Below are positions 10,650 to 21,540 of a stretch of 64,000 nucleotides of DNA, one piece after another (positions within the stretch are counted from its first letter, which is position 1; each line of letters opens with the position of its first letter). The notes beneath the pieces are model-generated. The model had not been told where the DNA came from. It did not search any database and saw only the letters and a program-made list of their open reading frames with translations. The position numbers and the translations under genes were made by a program. Source of the DNA: Cyathus striatus (taxonomy: Eukaryota; Basidiomycota; Agaricomycetes; Agaricales; Nidulariaceae); the NCBI GenBank assembly GCA_025738555.1, contig JAOVFP010000012.1:3286001-3350000 (forward strand). Reading direction: 5' to 3'.

Positions 10650-11117
10650 TCAATGTGCACATATGGTATTGTTCATCCTGTTCTTTTGGAAGGTGTGGGC
10701 CACATGTGCAATAGCCAACTCAATGTTCAGGTTGTGGGCGATGATGCCCATGCTTGTGCTTTCACACTTCACATTCCATGGTGCTATGACCTGTTGTGGG
10801 TCCAGCAATACTTGGGAGAAGGGTGTACTTGCATGTGAATTTGCCTTATTCTTCTTTGCAGTGCAGTATACCTGCACCAGGCTGTTCATGTAGATCATTA
10901 CAGCATTGAGGAATCTTTCATTGTTCTGGTCTATGTTGGAGGAGGAAGCCATTCCTCCAACCCTATCCATGGCCTTGTGCACTAGTTGTTCCATGCATTT
11001 GTTTGATATGTCTTTGTGGAGCATGTGGAATGCAGTGACCCTTTCTAATTCTTCTACTCCTATAGCTCTGGTTTTCCTGGAAGGTTTTATTCCTGTATAT
11101 GGATGGAATCCATACAT
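10650..11117 (-). pseudogene. Integrase C-terminal stub joined to an unrecognised ORF
   Basis: It begins with MYGFHPYTGIKPSRKTR, the typical continuation of a gypsy integrase (TPFYLMYG block). It then runs about 130 codons that do not resemble the usual integrase tail or chromodomain and contain MASSSNIDQNNERF. The unusual part may be the start of a different element fused here. It stops at TGA 10,650. Confidence 0.5.
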
Positions 11118-14100
11118 TAAATAAAATGGTGTATATCCTGTGGTTCAGTGTATCATGTTATTATAATTAAATTGACATACATTGGTACATCTAGCCCAAT
11201 TGTCTTGGTCATAGTTCACATATATTCTTATATATTGTTTGATTTCCTGATTGACCCTTTCTGTTTGTCCATTTGTTTGTGGTCTATAGGATGTCAATAA
11301 ATTCATGCAAACGCCAAGTTGTTTGGTTAATTCCTTAGTGAATAAGGAAGTAAATTGTCCTCCTTGATCACTAATAATTTGTTTAGGTACTCCATAATGT
11401 TTTATGTTTTGTACATATTTTTCTGCTGTCCCAGTGCTATTTATTTCTTTGTTGCATGGTACGAAAGCAGCCATTTTGGTAAATTGATCAACAACAACCA
11501 TTAGAAAATCAAATCCTTCAGATAGTGGTAGTGGTCCAATGAAATCTATAGATACTGTGTGCCAGGGATGTTCAGGTATACTATTTGGAATTAGTTTTCC
11601 AACTGGGGCAGATCTATGAATATTCATTCTTTGACATGCTTCACATCCAGAGACATATTTCTTTATATCTGCCATAAGTCTGGGCCACCAATAGTTTTGT
11701 GTAATGAGTTCCATTGTTTTATATTCTTCTCAGTGTCTGGATATTTCAAAATCATGGCAGAGTTTAATTATTCATTCTCTTAATTTAGCATTTTTGGGAA
11801 CATATACGTGGTTTTTCCATGTGATAATACCTTCTGATGATTCAATCCAGTCTTTAGATTTGAGATTAAGCATTTTAATTACTTCTTTATCTCTGTTCTT
11901 CCTGGATTTCCTAATTTGTTCCATTATTTCTTCATCCTCGCCATGTACTTCATATGTTTGATGGAAATGTTCTGGCTTTAGAAGAATAATATTTTCATTA
12001 TCACATTCACCTTGTTTATGTCCTGCCCTTCGAGATAGTAAATCTGCTTTTGTCATTTGATTCCCTGGTTTATGATGTAAGGTATAGTGAAATTCTGATA
12101 ATTTAGTAGACCATCTTGCTTGTCGACAATTTAATTTCTGTGGTTTTCTAAAATATTGGAAATTTTTATGATCCATCCAGATTTCAAATATTTGTTGAGC
12201 TCCTAAAAGATATTGTCTCCATGTATCTAATGCTCTCATAATGGCAAGCATTTCTTTATTGTAGATTTCATAATTTCTTTCAGTTGGACTTAAAGTGTGT
12301 GATAGAAATGCTATTCATCTCCATTTCCCATCAGTTTGTTCTTGGGAAAGGATTGCTCCATTAGCAAAATCAGATGAATCAGCTTCTACTCTATATTTTC
12401 CATCATCATTTGGTGTTGCCAAGATAGGGGCTGAAATGATTTTGTCTTTTAATTCAGAGAATGCAATTGCTTGAGCAATTTCCCATTTCCATTCATTTTT
12501 TCCTGTTAGTTCATGAAGAGGTTTTGCTATTTTAGCAAATCCTTGAATGAACCATCTATAGAAATTTATGAATCCTAGAAATTGTTGAAGTTCTCGTTTA
12601 TTATTCAGGACTGGCCAATCTACTACAGCTTTTACTTTTTTGGAATCCACTCATACAGAGTTTTTTGAAATGATTAGTCCTAAATATTCTACTTCTGCTT
12701 TCTCAAAGAAACATTTTTCCAGTTTTAGGTATAATTCATGTTCTTCTAATTTTCTTAGAACATGTTTTACCATTTTCCTATGTTCTTCTAAAGTTTCTGT
12801 GAATATTAAGATATTGTCCATGTATATGATTATGGTTCCTTCATTTATTTCCATTCTGAATATGTCATTCATCATGGTTTGGAATGTGGCAGGCAAATTG
12901 GTGAGACTGAAGAACATAACTAAGGGTTCAAATAATCCTCAATTGGTTCTAAAGGCAGCATATTGTTCATCACCTTCTTTAATTCTTACACTGTTGTATT
13001 CCCATTGAATATCCAGTTTGGTAAAGTATTGTGCTTTCTTTAGTTTATCTACTAATTCCTGAATTAATGGTAAAGGATATCTATTTTTAATTGTTAATTC
13101 ATTTAGTTTTTGATAATCCTGGATTGGTCTAAGAGATCTATCTTTCTTCTTGATAAAGAAAAATGGAGATGCCCATTAACATTTTGAAGGTCAAATACAT
13201 CCTGAATTTAGATTTTCATCTAAGAATTCATTGAGTTGTTTCTGTTCATCTAAATTTAAAGGATAGATTTTACAGTTGAAAGAAGTAGCTCCTGGTAATA
13301 ACTCAATGGCATGATCCCATGGTCATTGAGGTGGTAGTTTATCGAATGATTCTTTCATAAAGACTTTTTCAAATTCATGGTAATACATTGGTACCATTTC
13401 CTTCCAATGTTTCTTAGGTTTTTGCTGATTTTGTGCTTCAGCAATTTTAGAGGCAGTTGTTTGGAAGGCTCATAATTCAATTTGTTCAAAAACATTAATC
13501 ACAATGATTCAATCCTCAGTTTCTAGATTAATTTGTTCATCTAGATCTGATTCTTCTTCTTCAGGGTTCATAGTATCAATTAATGGGGTACATTCTATTG
13601 GACAATGTGTGAATTTAATGGTTTCATTTTTCCAGTCTATTTCTGGATTATGAGTTCAAAACCAATCATGTCCTATGAACATAGACGTCTTTCCTAAATT
13701 AATGACAGCAAGTTGTAATATTTCCATGTGTCTACCAAGTCATACTTTTAATTTGACATAATCTGTAATAGATCTGTCACTGTTAAGAGTTCCATCTGTG
13801 TTGTAAACTGGTGTGAGTCTTGGATGTTTCTTAGTTGTGATTCAATTGTCTTCTATGAATTTTCAACTAATGCATGTTCCAGTACTTCTGCTGTCAAGTA
13901 ATGCCTTTAATCCATAAGTTCTTTGAGTATCTAGAGTAGTGATTACTAAATCAAGATCCATTTTATTTCTGTTAGTTCCTTGAATAAACCTTTTTGGTTT
14001 TCTTAATTCTTCTAACACAGGAATTACATCTTGATCTGAATGATCATTTAATTCCTTAATCGTTTTCTGAATTACTTCAGGTCTTCATTTGGCATGTGTC

Positions 14101-14270
14101 CAAATACTAAGTGTGGCAAGGGCTTGTTCTGGTGTTTGGTCTTTTAATCTCCATGTGACCCAATATATGTTTCTGGGTTTTACTTCCTGATTAGGGAAGG
14201 TGTGCTTAGATCATTCCTTTTGAAGCAATATGAATTCAGATTGTCCTTAGCTTTGATGAAATTGAAGGCT
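11118..14270 (-). pseudogene. Ty3/gypsy pol: protease, RT, RNase H, integrase, one frame with 15 TGA and 1 TAA
   Basis: A single reading frame keeps register from about 14,260 to 11,145. The order is aspartic protease (ALLDSRSTG, about 13,900), RT ([18 protein letters not shown] near 13,110, LTNLPATFQTMMND near 12,890, YMDN near 12,815), RNase H (VEADSSDFANGAILSQ near 12,370; LSPTERNYEIYNKE near 12,270) and integrase (HHCC-type CEACQRMN near 11,630, IDFIGPLP near 11,540, SDQGGQF near 11,360, NGQTERVNQ near 11,260). Stops at 14,085, 13,863, 13,842, 13,740, 13,656, 13,509, 13,470, 13,323, 13,191, 12,939, 12,651, 12,315, 11,772, 11,730 and 11,145 are all TGA; 13,176 is TAA. The catalytic YxDD is YMDN and the protease DSG is DSR. 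No LTR pair is visible. The element is dead, mainly by point mutation. Confidence 0.85.
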
Positions 14271-14341
14271 GAAATTTTAAAGTATGGTATAAGTACATAG
14301 TTACACATTTCCATATTTTACTGATGGTTTATTCTTTCCAG

Positions 14342-14583
14342 AGATGGCAATGGATTGCTTCAATTACTGAACTACCTCTTAGTAGGCTCCGTCACTCATG
14401 GATTACTGTTGGTGATGGTTCAAATTTGCCATTTGATAATGTTTCTAGTGAAGCCATACAATGTGTTTTTCTGGTGAGTATCTAAACTTTATGTTCATTG
14501 TGAATAGCATTCTAAGATCCACCACTTTTCAAATTTAGAATACCAGTACATATGATTTTGGAGGTCATTACACTCCTCCATGA
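14342..14583 (+). pseudogene. Two orphan exons with good splice sites, cut by the palindromic element
   Basis: 14,342-14,473 is exactly 44 codons. It is preceded by the acceptor TTCTTTCCAG and followed by the donor GTGAGTA. A 65 nt intron (14,474-14,538, ending AAATTTAG) leads in phase to a second exon starting at 14,539 (NTSTYDFGGH...). The second exon runs into the terminal repeat of the 14,561-19,612 element and meets a stop inside it (TGA, 14,581-14,583). The peptide (RWQWIASITELPLSRLRHSW, then a VGDG motif) is not one I recognise. Continuation beyond 19,612 was not found. Confidence 0.45.
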
Positions 14584-14599
14584 AATCATGTAAACTCCA

Positions 14600-15480
14600 T
14601 GTAGATTCCACCTGGACTCCAGGACTCTACCTGTACTCTACCTGTACTCTACCTGGACTTCACTTGGACTCTACTTGGACTTCACCTGGACTTTACATAT
14701 AGAAAATAATAGACTCTACATAGACTTCAGGTGGACTCCAGGTGTGAGCTGGACTGCACCTGGAGTCCGCTGGACTCAAGCAACTGGACTCCACCTGGAT
14801 TCTACCTGGACTCTACCTGAACTTAAGTAAATTCAAGCACCAAGACTGAACCTGGACTCTATCCAGACTTTACATGGACTCTACCTGGACTCTACCTGGA
14901 CTTTAGTAGAATCAAGCACCTAGACTGAACCTGGACTCTACTTGGACTCTACTTGGACTCTACCTGGACTCTACCTGGACTTTAGTAAACTCAAGCACCT
15001 AGACTGAACCTGGACTCTATCTGGACTCTACATGGACTCTACCTGGACTCTACCTGGACTTTAGTAAACTCAAGCACCTAGACTTTACCTGGACTTTACC
15101 TGGACTCTACCTGGACTCTACCTGGACTTTAGTAAACTCAAGCACCTAGACTGAACCTGGACTCTATCTGGACTCTACCTGGACTCTACCTGGACTTTAG
15201 TAAAATCAAGCACCCAGACTGAACCTGGAATCTACATGGACTCTACCTGGACTCTACCTGAACTTTAGTAAACTCAAGCACCTAGACTGAACCTGGACTC
15301 CACTTGGACTCTACTTGGACTCCACCTGGACTTTATATAGAGAAAATTATAGACTCTACATGGACTCCAAGTGGACTTCAGGTAGAAGCTGGACTGCACC
15401 CGGAGTCTGCTGAACTTAAGCAACCAGACTCTACCTAGACTCTACCTGGTCTCCACTGAACTCAAGTGCCTAAGCTGTAA
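14600..15480. repeat. CTGGACTCTAC array with higher-order CAAGCACCTAGACTGAAC spacer
   Basis: The 11 bp word CTGGACTCTAC is repeated and punctuated every 80-100 bp by TTTAGTAAACTCAAGCACCTAGACTGAAC-type spacers. This gives a two-level (higher-order) repeat. The mirror copy is at 18,040-19,560. Confidence 0.85.
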
Positions 15481-15489
15481 GTTGTAACA

Positions 15490-16040
15490 TGTTTCCCACA
15501 GTCATCATACTTGTCACACATGTGTGAAAGTGTGACATGTTGGAAAAAGTGTGACATGTTGAAAAATATTAGAAAAAGTGTGGTGCTTAAGCTGTATGTA
15601 GACTCTATTGTTACACATGTGTGAAAGTGTGACATGTTGGAAAATGTTGGAAAAAGCGTGACAAGTGTGGGAAAAGTGTGACATGTTTAAAAAGTGTGGC
15701 AAGTGTGATGATTGTGATATGTGACATTTTTCGAACATGTCACACTTTTTCCCACGCTCGTCACACATGTCACGCTTTTTCCAACATTTTCCAACATGTC
15801 ACACTTTTCCCACACTTCAAGTTTGATGACTGTAGGTGTTGGAAAATGTTGGAAAAAGCGTGACATGTGTGACGAGCGTGGGAAAAAGTGTGACATGTTC
15901 GAAAAATGTCACATATCACAATCATCACACTTGCCACACTTTTTAAACATGTCACACTTTTCCCACACTTGTCACGCTTTTTCCAACATTTTCCAATATG
16001 TCACACTTTCACACACATGTGACAAGTTTGACAACTAGGA
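15490..16040. repeat. Inverted CACACTTTTTCC / GGAAAAAGTGTGACATGT arrays
   Basis: Words such as GGAAAAAGTGTGACATGTT and their reverse complement alternate in blocks and form a local palindrome centred near 15,820. The related block at 17,650-17,990 is in the other half of the element. Confidence 0.8.
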
Positions 16041-16054
16041 AACATGTTACAACT

Positions 16055-16270
16055 GTGACAATAGAGTCCAAGTAGAGTCCAGGTAGAGTCCAGGTAAAGT
16101 CCAGGTAAAGTCTAGGTAGAGTCCACCTGGAGTCCACTTGGAGTCCAGGTAGAGTCTAGGTAGAGTCCACCTGGAGTCCACTTGGAGTCCAGGTAGAGTC
16201 CAGGTAAAGTCCAGGTAGAGTCTAGGTAGAGTCCACCTGGAGTCCTGGACTCTACCTGGAGTCCACCTGA
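16055..16270. repeat. GTAGAGTCCAG array (reverse sense of the left array)
   Basis: About 19 copies of the 11 bp word GTAGAGTCCAG/GTAAAGTCCAG, ending at the inner inverted end TCATGGAGGAGTGAAATA. The antisense frame through it is a repeat artefact. Confidence 0.85.
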
Positions 16271-16296
16271 TCTCATGGAGGAGTGAAATATACAGT

Positions 16297-17263
16297 GATT
16301 TTGGACCAGCTATATACATTTACAACATGTATGTGACATAAAATTATAGTATGCATGTGTCTGATAACAGGCTGTCAACTTTTTGAGTTACTGGTAACTT
16401 GAATGGAACTCAAAAGGAACTTGAGTGGAACTCAACTTAGGAATTCACCTGTAACTCGAAAAATGTAAATTAGCTTGATTTGTATCATATATCACAGACG
16501 TTCTGACCCTGCTATGAATTACTATATTAATGCTTACTTGCTGTTGCGCCTCAGCACTAATTATTTCCCACGCCCCTGAATGTTGATCATTAATTTGATC
16601 TGATGCTTCTCCCTCCATCAAATTGATCAATGAGTACCACACATTGTTTTCCATGGTGTGTTTGATCATATTCATATGCCTCATCATCATTATAAACAGT
16701 GAGTACCCATTATTTTCATTTCTGGTCGAGTTATTGGACAATTCCTCTCAAATTTTTTGTGAATATAAATGTATATTAAGTGCTTCTACAGTACAGCTAA
16801 ATTACCTATGAAATAGTATGAAAAGTTTATATTATTATTATTAATGTTATATTTTATATAAGCACAGTACATCATGCTTATGCAAATAAAGTGTTATATT
16901 ACATGCAAAATAACTAACTTTATATTGTAAAAAAAGAATCACAGGAAGAATCCAAAAACTGAGAGAAGAATGCACAAAATACATGCTCACTGTTGAATGT
17001 GATGATGGAAGAAGTGCAATGCAATCACCATCAATGCATCAGAAGCAAGTGGAGTTATTGGGGATTTGATGGCTGATGTGGTAGCACTATTTTTACACAT
17101 CTGCAGTAGCAGGGGTAGGTGTGGGAAACAACAAGGTAAGGGATTGCAATAACAATGAGCATGATTGTAAAGTATGGGTTTTTTGTAATGGAATTTGAGG
17201 AACTTAATATAGGAACTTAACTGGAACTTAACTGGAACTCAAATGGAACTCAACCCAAATTTG
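16297..17263. mobile_element. Word-array element I (GGAACTCAACT arms, AT core)
   Basis: Modules in order: GGAACTCAA words (16,358-16,445); a pyrimidine-rich part with TTTCCCACGCCCCTG (16,560-16,690); an AT-rich core (16,750-16,970); TGCTCACTGTTGAATGTGATGATG (here given as TGCTCACTGTTGAA, 16,983); GGTGTGGGAAACAACAAGG (17,117); then GGAACTTAACT words again (17,190-17,262). The same order recurs at 19.6-21.5 and 22.6-23.5 kb. No gene is recognisable. Confidence 0.55.
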
Positions 17264-17289
17264 ACTGTATATTTCACTCCTCCATGAGA

Positions 17290-17625
17290 TCAGGTGGACT
17301 CTGGGTAGAGTCCAGGACTCCAGGTGGACTCCACCTGGACTCTACATGGACTCCAGGTGGACTCCACCTGGACTCTACCTGGACTCTACCTGGACTCCAC
17401 CTGGACTCTACCTGGACTCTACCTGGACTCCACCTGGACTCCACCTGGACTCTACATGGACTCCACCTGGACTCCACCTGGACTCCACCTGGACCCCACC
17501 TGGACTCTACCTGGACTCCACCTGGACTCCACCTGGACTCCACCTGGACCCCACCTGGACTCTACCTGGACTCTACATGGACTCCACCTGGACTCTACCT
17601 GGACTCTACCTGGACTTCACTGAAC
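17290..17625. repeat. CTGGACTCCAC array, about 30 copies of 11 bp
   Basis: Nearly pure 11 bp tandem array CTGGACTC(C/T)AC. Eleven is not a multiple of three and the word contains no stop in any of these frames. All three forward frames and an antisense frame therefore stay open for about 100 codons. These are not genes. Confidence 0.9.
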
Positions 17626-17649
17626 TCAAGTGCCTAAGCTGTATGTAGA

Positions 17650-17990
17650 CTCTATTGTTACATGTGTGTGAAAGTGTGACATGTTGAAAAATGTTGGAAA
17701 AAGCGTGACATGTGTGACAAGCGTGGGAAAAGCGTGACATGTTCGAAAAAATGTCACATATCACAATCATCACACTTGCCACACTTTTCCCACGCTTGTC
17801 ACACATGTCACGCTTTTTCCAACATTTTTCAACATGTCACACTTTCACACGCATGTAACAATAGAGTCTACATGCAGCTTAGGCACCACACTTTTTCTAA
17901 CATTTTTCAATATGTCACACTTTTCCAACATTTTCCAACATGTCACACTTTCACACATGTGTGACAAGTATGATGACTGTGGGAAACACG
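17650..17990. repeat. Inverted CACACTTTTTCC arrays, second copy
   Basis: Same words as 15,490-16,040 (GGAAAAAGCGTGACATGTGTG, quoted here as GGAAAAAGCGTGACATG), again arranged as a local palindrome around 17,755. CG is kept in several units. Confidence 0.8.
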
Positions 17991-18039
17991 TTACAACTAT
18001 GACAATAGAGTCTAGATACAGCTTATACACTTGAGTTCA

Positions 18040-19560
18040 GTGGAGACCAGGTAGAGTCCAGGTAGAGTCCATGTAGAGTCTAGGTAGAGTCCGATTGCTT
18101 GAGTCCAGGTAGAGTCCAGGTGGAGTCCAGGTAGAGTCTAGGTAGAGTAAGGACTCTACCTAGACTCTACATGGACTACCTGGACTCTACTGAACTTGAG
18201 TTTACTAAAGTCCAGGTAGAGTCCAGGTGGAGTTCAGGTAGATTCCAGGTAGAGTCCATGTAGAGTCCAGGTAGAGTTCAGGTTCAGTCTAGATGCTTGA
18301 ATTTACTAAAGTCCAGGTAGAGTCCAGGTAGAATCCATGTAGAGTCCAGGTTCAGTCTAGGTACTTGAGTTTACTAAAGTCCAGGTAGAGTCCAGGTAGA
18401 ATCCATGTAGAGTCCAGGTTCAGTCTAGGTGCTTGAGTTTATTAAAGTCCAAGTAGAGTCCAGGTAGAGTCCATGTAGAGTTCAGGTTCAGTCTAGTTAC
18501 TTGATTCTACTAAAGTCCAGTTAGAGTCCAGGTAGAGTCCATGTAGAGTCCAGGTTCAGTCTAGTTACTTGATTCTACTAAAGTCCAGGTAGAGTCCAGG
18601 TAGAATCCATGTAGAGTCCAGGTTCAGTCTAGGTACTTGAGTTTACTAAAGTCCAGGTAGAGTCCAGGTAGAATCCATGTAGAGTCCAGGTTCAGTCTAG
18701 GTGCTTGAGTTTACTAAAGTCCAGGTAGAGTCCAGGTAGAGTTCAGGTAGAATCCATGTAGAATCCAGGTTCAGTCTAGGTGCTTGAGTTTACTAAAGTC
18801 CAAGTAGAGTCCAGGTAGAGTCCATGTAGAGTCCAGGTTCAGTCTAGTTACTTGATTCTACTAAAGTCCAGGTAGAGTCCAGGTAGAGTCCATGTAGAGT
18901 CCAGGTTCAGTCTAGTTACTTGGTTCTACTAAAGTCCAGGTAGAGTCCAGGTAGAGTCCAGGTAGAGTCCATGTAGAGTCCAGGTTCAGTCTAGGTGCTT
19001 GATTCTACTAAAGTCCAAGTAGAGTCCAGGTAGAGTCCAGGTAGAGTTCAGGTAGAATCCATGTAGAATCCAGGTTCAGTCTAGGTGCTTGAGTTTACTA
19101 AAGTTCAAGTAGAGTCCAGGTAGAGTTCATGTAGAGTTCAGGTTCAGTCTAGTTACTTGATTCTACTAAAGTCCAGGTAGAGTCCAGGTAGAGTCCAGGT
19201 AGAGTCCATGTAGAGTCCAGGTTCAGTCTAGGTGCTTGATTCTACTAAAGTCCAAGTAGAGTCCAGGTAGAGTCCAGGTAGAGTCCAAATAGAGTCCTGG
19301 TTCAGTCTAGGTGCTTGAATTTACTTAAGTCCAGGTAGAGTCCAGGTAGAGTCCAGGTAGAATCCAGGTGGAGTCCAGGTGGAGTCCAGTTGCTTGAGTC
19401 CAGCAGACTCCAGGTGCAGTCCAGCTCACACCTGGAGTCCACCTGAACTCTATGTAGAGTCTATTATTTTCTATATGTAAAGTCCAGGTGAAGTCCAAGT
19501 AGAGTCCAAGTAGAGTCCAAGTGAAGTCCAAGTAGAGTCCAGGTAGAGTCCTGGAGTCCA
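18040..19560. repeat. GTAGAGTCCAG higher-order array, right arm
   Basis: About 15 higher-order units. Each has several GTAGAGTCCAG words followed by GTTCAGTCTAGGTGCTTGA and TTTACTAAAGTCCAG, about 75-110 bp long. It is the mirror of 14,600-15,480. Unit-to-unit differences are few, which points to recent homogenisation. Confidence 0.85.
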
Positions 19561-19612
19561 GGTGGAATCTACATGGAGTCTACATGATTTCATGGAGGAG
19601 TGTAATGACCTC

Positions 19613-21540
19613 AAATTTGAGTGTCCTTGAGTGTCAATTTACCACTTGAAAGTAACTCAATGGTAACTTAACTGACACTCAAATTTAGGAACTTAACACC
19701 ACTTGAAAAAAAAAAAGTGAGGAACTCAACTTGACTTGATAGAACTTAATTTTTACTCAAAAAAATAAGTGAGAAACTTAACTTTACTCAAGGGAACCCA
19801 ACTTTTACTTGAAAAATAAGCAAATTGTATACCTGTATTGTATGAGAACCTTACAGTAATTATACAGTAGTTTGTGTTGCTTCCCGCCCCTCTGCTCACT
19901 GTTTCCCATGCATATAATTCAATGTTTACTCATTTCTCATTAATTGCACATCTTCATTGTTGCCCACACCTCTGCTCATAATTTTCCACATATTCACTTA
20001 ACATATTGCTTAACATACTTTCATGCTCAATGTTTCCCACACTCTGCTGCTATCATTCTGACCTCTACTTATTATTTCCCACCCTCCTGCTCATTATTTC
20101 CCATGCATCTGCTTACTATTTCTGCTGTCCACTGCTGTCCACTTCCTGCTTAGAATTTCCTATGCTTTCACTTCTCCTTTAATTATTATTTCCTGCCCTC
20201 CCTTCCACTTGCAATTTCCCATGTATTCCATCATTTCCCACCCTCCCACTCATAGTTTCCCACACTTCCGCTTTCACTTCTGATGCTCACTGGGTGTTTG
20301 CATTTGTTTCCCACACCTCCACTTCTGCTGTTCACTACTGTCTGCATCCCCACTCAATATTTTCCCACACTATTGCTTATTGTTCCGACCTCTGTTTATT
20401 ATTTCCCACACATTTCATCATTTCCCTCCCTCCCACTCTTATTTTCCTTCACAACTAATACACTTTTCTACACAAATCACATAATCTGTACAATGCATGG
20501 AACATATTATAATAAAAGACTAAATACATATATAACTCGCATTTTTATGACTTTATTTACATTAGTACTTAGTATAATATGGTCTACTAAATGTATAATA
20601 ACTTATATTAAGTGATGCAAAAAGACTGAAATAAAAAGAGCAAGAATTAAGCTTAAAAATCAGAAAAGACTTGCTCACTGTTGAGCATGATGAGCATTGA
20701 TGATGAGGAAGAGTGCACATCAAAAATCACACGATGTGTTGATGTCACAGTGATGAATATTTGTTTATGATAGATGTGATCATTCAATACTGCACATAAA
20801 CAGAAGTAAATAAAGGTGGGCAGAGTGCATGGGAAATGTTGATGAAATCAGGCAGGGTGCAGGACAGAGCTGTGGTAGCAATAGTAGTGATTAGCAAATA
20901 GTAGTACTAGTGATTAGTTTATAGTTACTGTATAGTTGAAATTTTGAAACTTGAACTTGAGGGAACTCAAAAAATTAGTGAGGCACTTAACTTGAGAGAA
21001 CTCAACTTTCAGAAAAAAATTAACAAGGTGTTAGATATTCTGGGTTGCACAGCTTCTATGACAGCTGTCACTTGTCACCTGTCATACTTGACAGTTCTGT
21101 GATTGACAGATCCTTGATTGACAGATATGTGATTGACAGATTGACCGCTGTCTGTTACCTTAGTTACATGGACCTTGGTTGGGACTTTGGTAGACAGCCT
21201 CAGTATATATACACTCTGTAACTTGGTAGTAGTTAATAAGTTTCCTCCCCATTCTGTGTCTGTGTCAGTGTTTGTGTTTGAGTCTTTGCTCCACTATCAC
21301 CCTCTTTGCCCTTCATTATCCTCTATTCCCTCTCTATTACACTCTTTATTCTTTGTTACTTCTGACACAAGGAACTTAAGTTGACTCAAAAAACTTAACT
21401 TTCACTGAATAAAAATAAGTGGGGCCAAAGTGGAACTTAACTATAACTCAACTGGAACTTAACTTTGACTTGACTAGAACTTAACTTTGACTTGAAAAAC
21501 TTAAGGGGAACTTGAAATGTTAGCAGCCTGTCTGATAACT
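19613..21540. mobile_element. Word-array element II (GGAACTTAACT arms, AT core)
   Basis: Left arm words of GAACTTAACT/GGAACTCAACT (19,620-19,810). A long pyrimidine-rich stretch of TTTCCCACACCTCTGCTCA units follows (19,870-20,450). The AT core is 20,455-20,665. Then come CTTGCTCACTGTTGAGCATGA (20,669), GCATGGGAAATG (20,828) and right arm words (20,950-21,020 and 21,365-21,510). Frames of about 70-110 codons in the pyrimidine-rich part are low-complexity. The left end abuts the palindromic element exactly. Confidence 0.55.

Larger units (their letters stand above)
14561..19612. mobile_element. 5.05 kb palindromic minisatellite element with nested inverted ends
   Basis: The left end GAGGTCATTACACTCCTCCA (14,561) is exactly inverted at the right end (to 19,612). 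The match continues through ATGAAATCATGTA and about 80 bp in total. A second inverted pair, ACTCCTCCATGAGATCA-type, is perfect over 26 bp at 16,271-16,296 and 17,264-17,289. Each half (14,561-16,296 and 17,264-19,612) is itself a foldback of [end]-[CTGGACTCTAC array]-[CACACTTTTTCC array]-[inverted array]-[end]. The 967 bp centre holds a different word-array element. Nothing in it codes for a transposase. Confidence 0.75.

Noticed and set aside
11145..14270. UGA recoding (UGA read as an amino acid) in the gypsy pol
   Set aside because: Kinesin copy 2 ends at a TGATGA, consistent with normal termination. The catalytic RT Asp is also lost, and the substitutions fit CpG decay. Decay is the simpler reading.
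17284..17648. Three overlapping plus-strand frames of about 100 codons and an antisense frame, rich in Asp-Ser-Thr-Trp-Thr
   Set aside because: All arise from the 11 bp word CTGGACTCYAC, which has no stop in any of these frames. There is no conserved product.
19944..20615. Two plus-strand frames of 69 and 110 codons
   Set aside because: They fall in the TTTCCCACACCTCTGCTCA repeat of word-array element II and have no motif.
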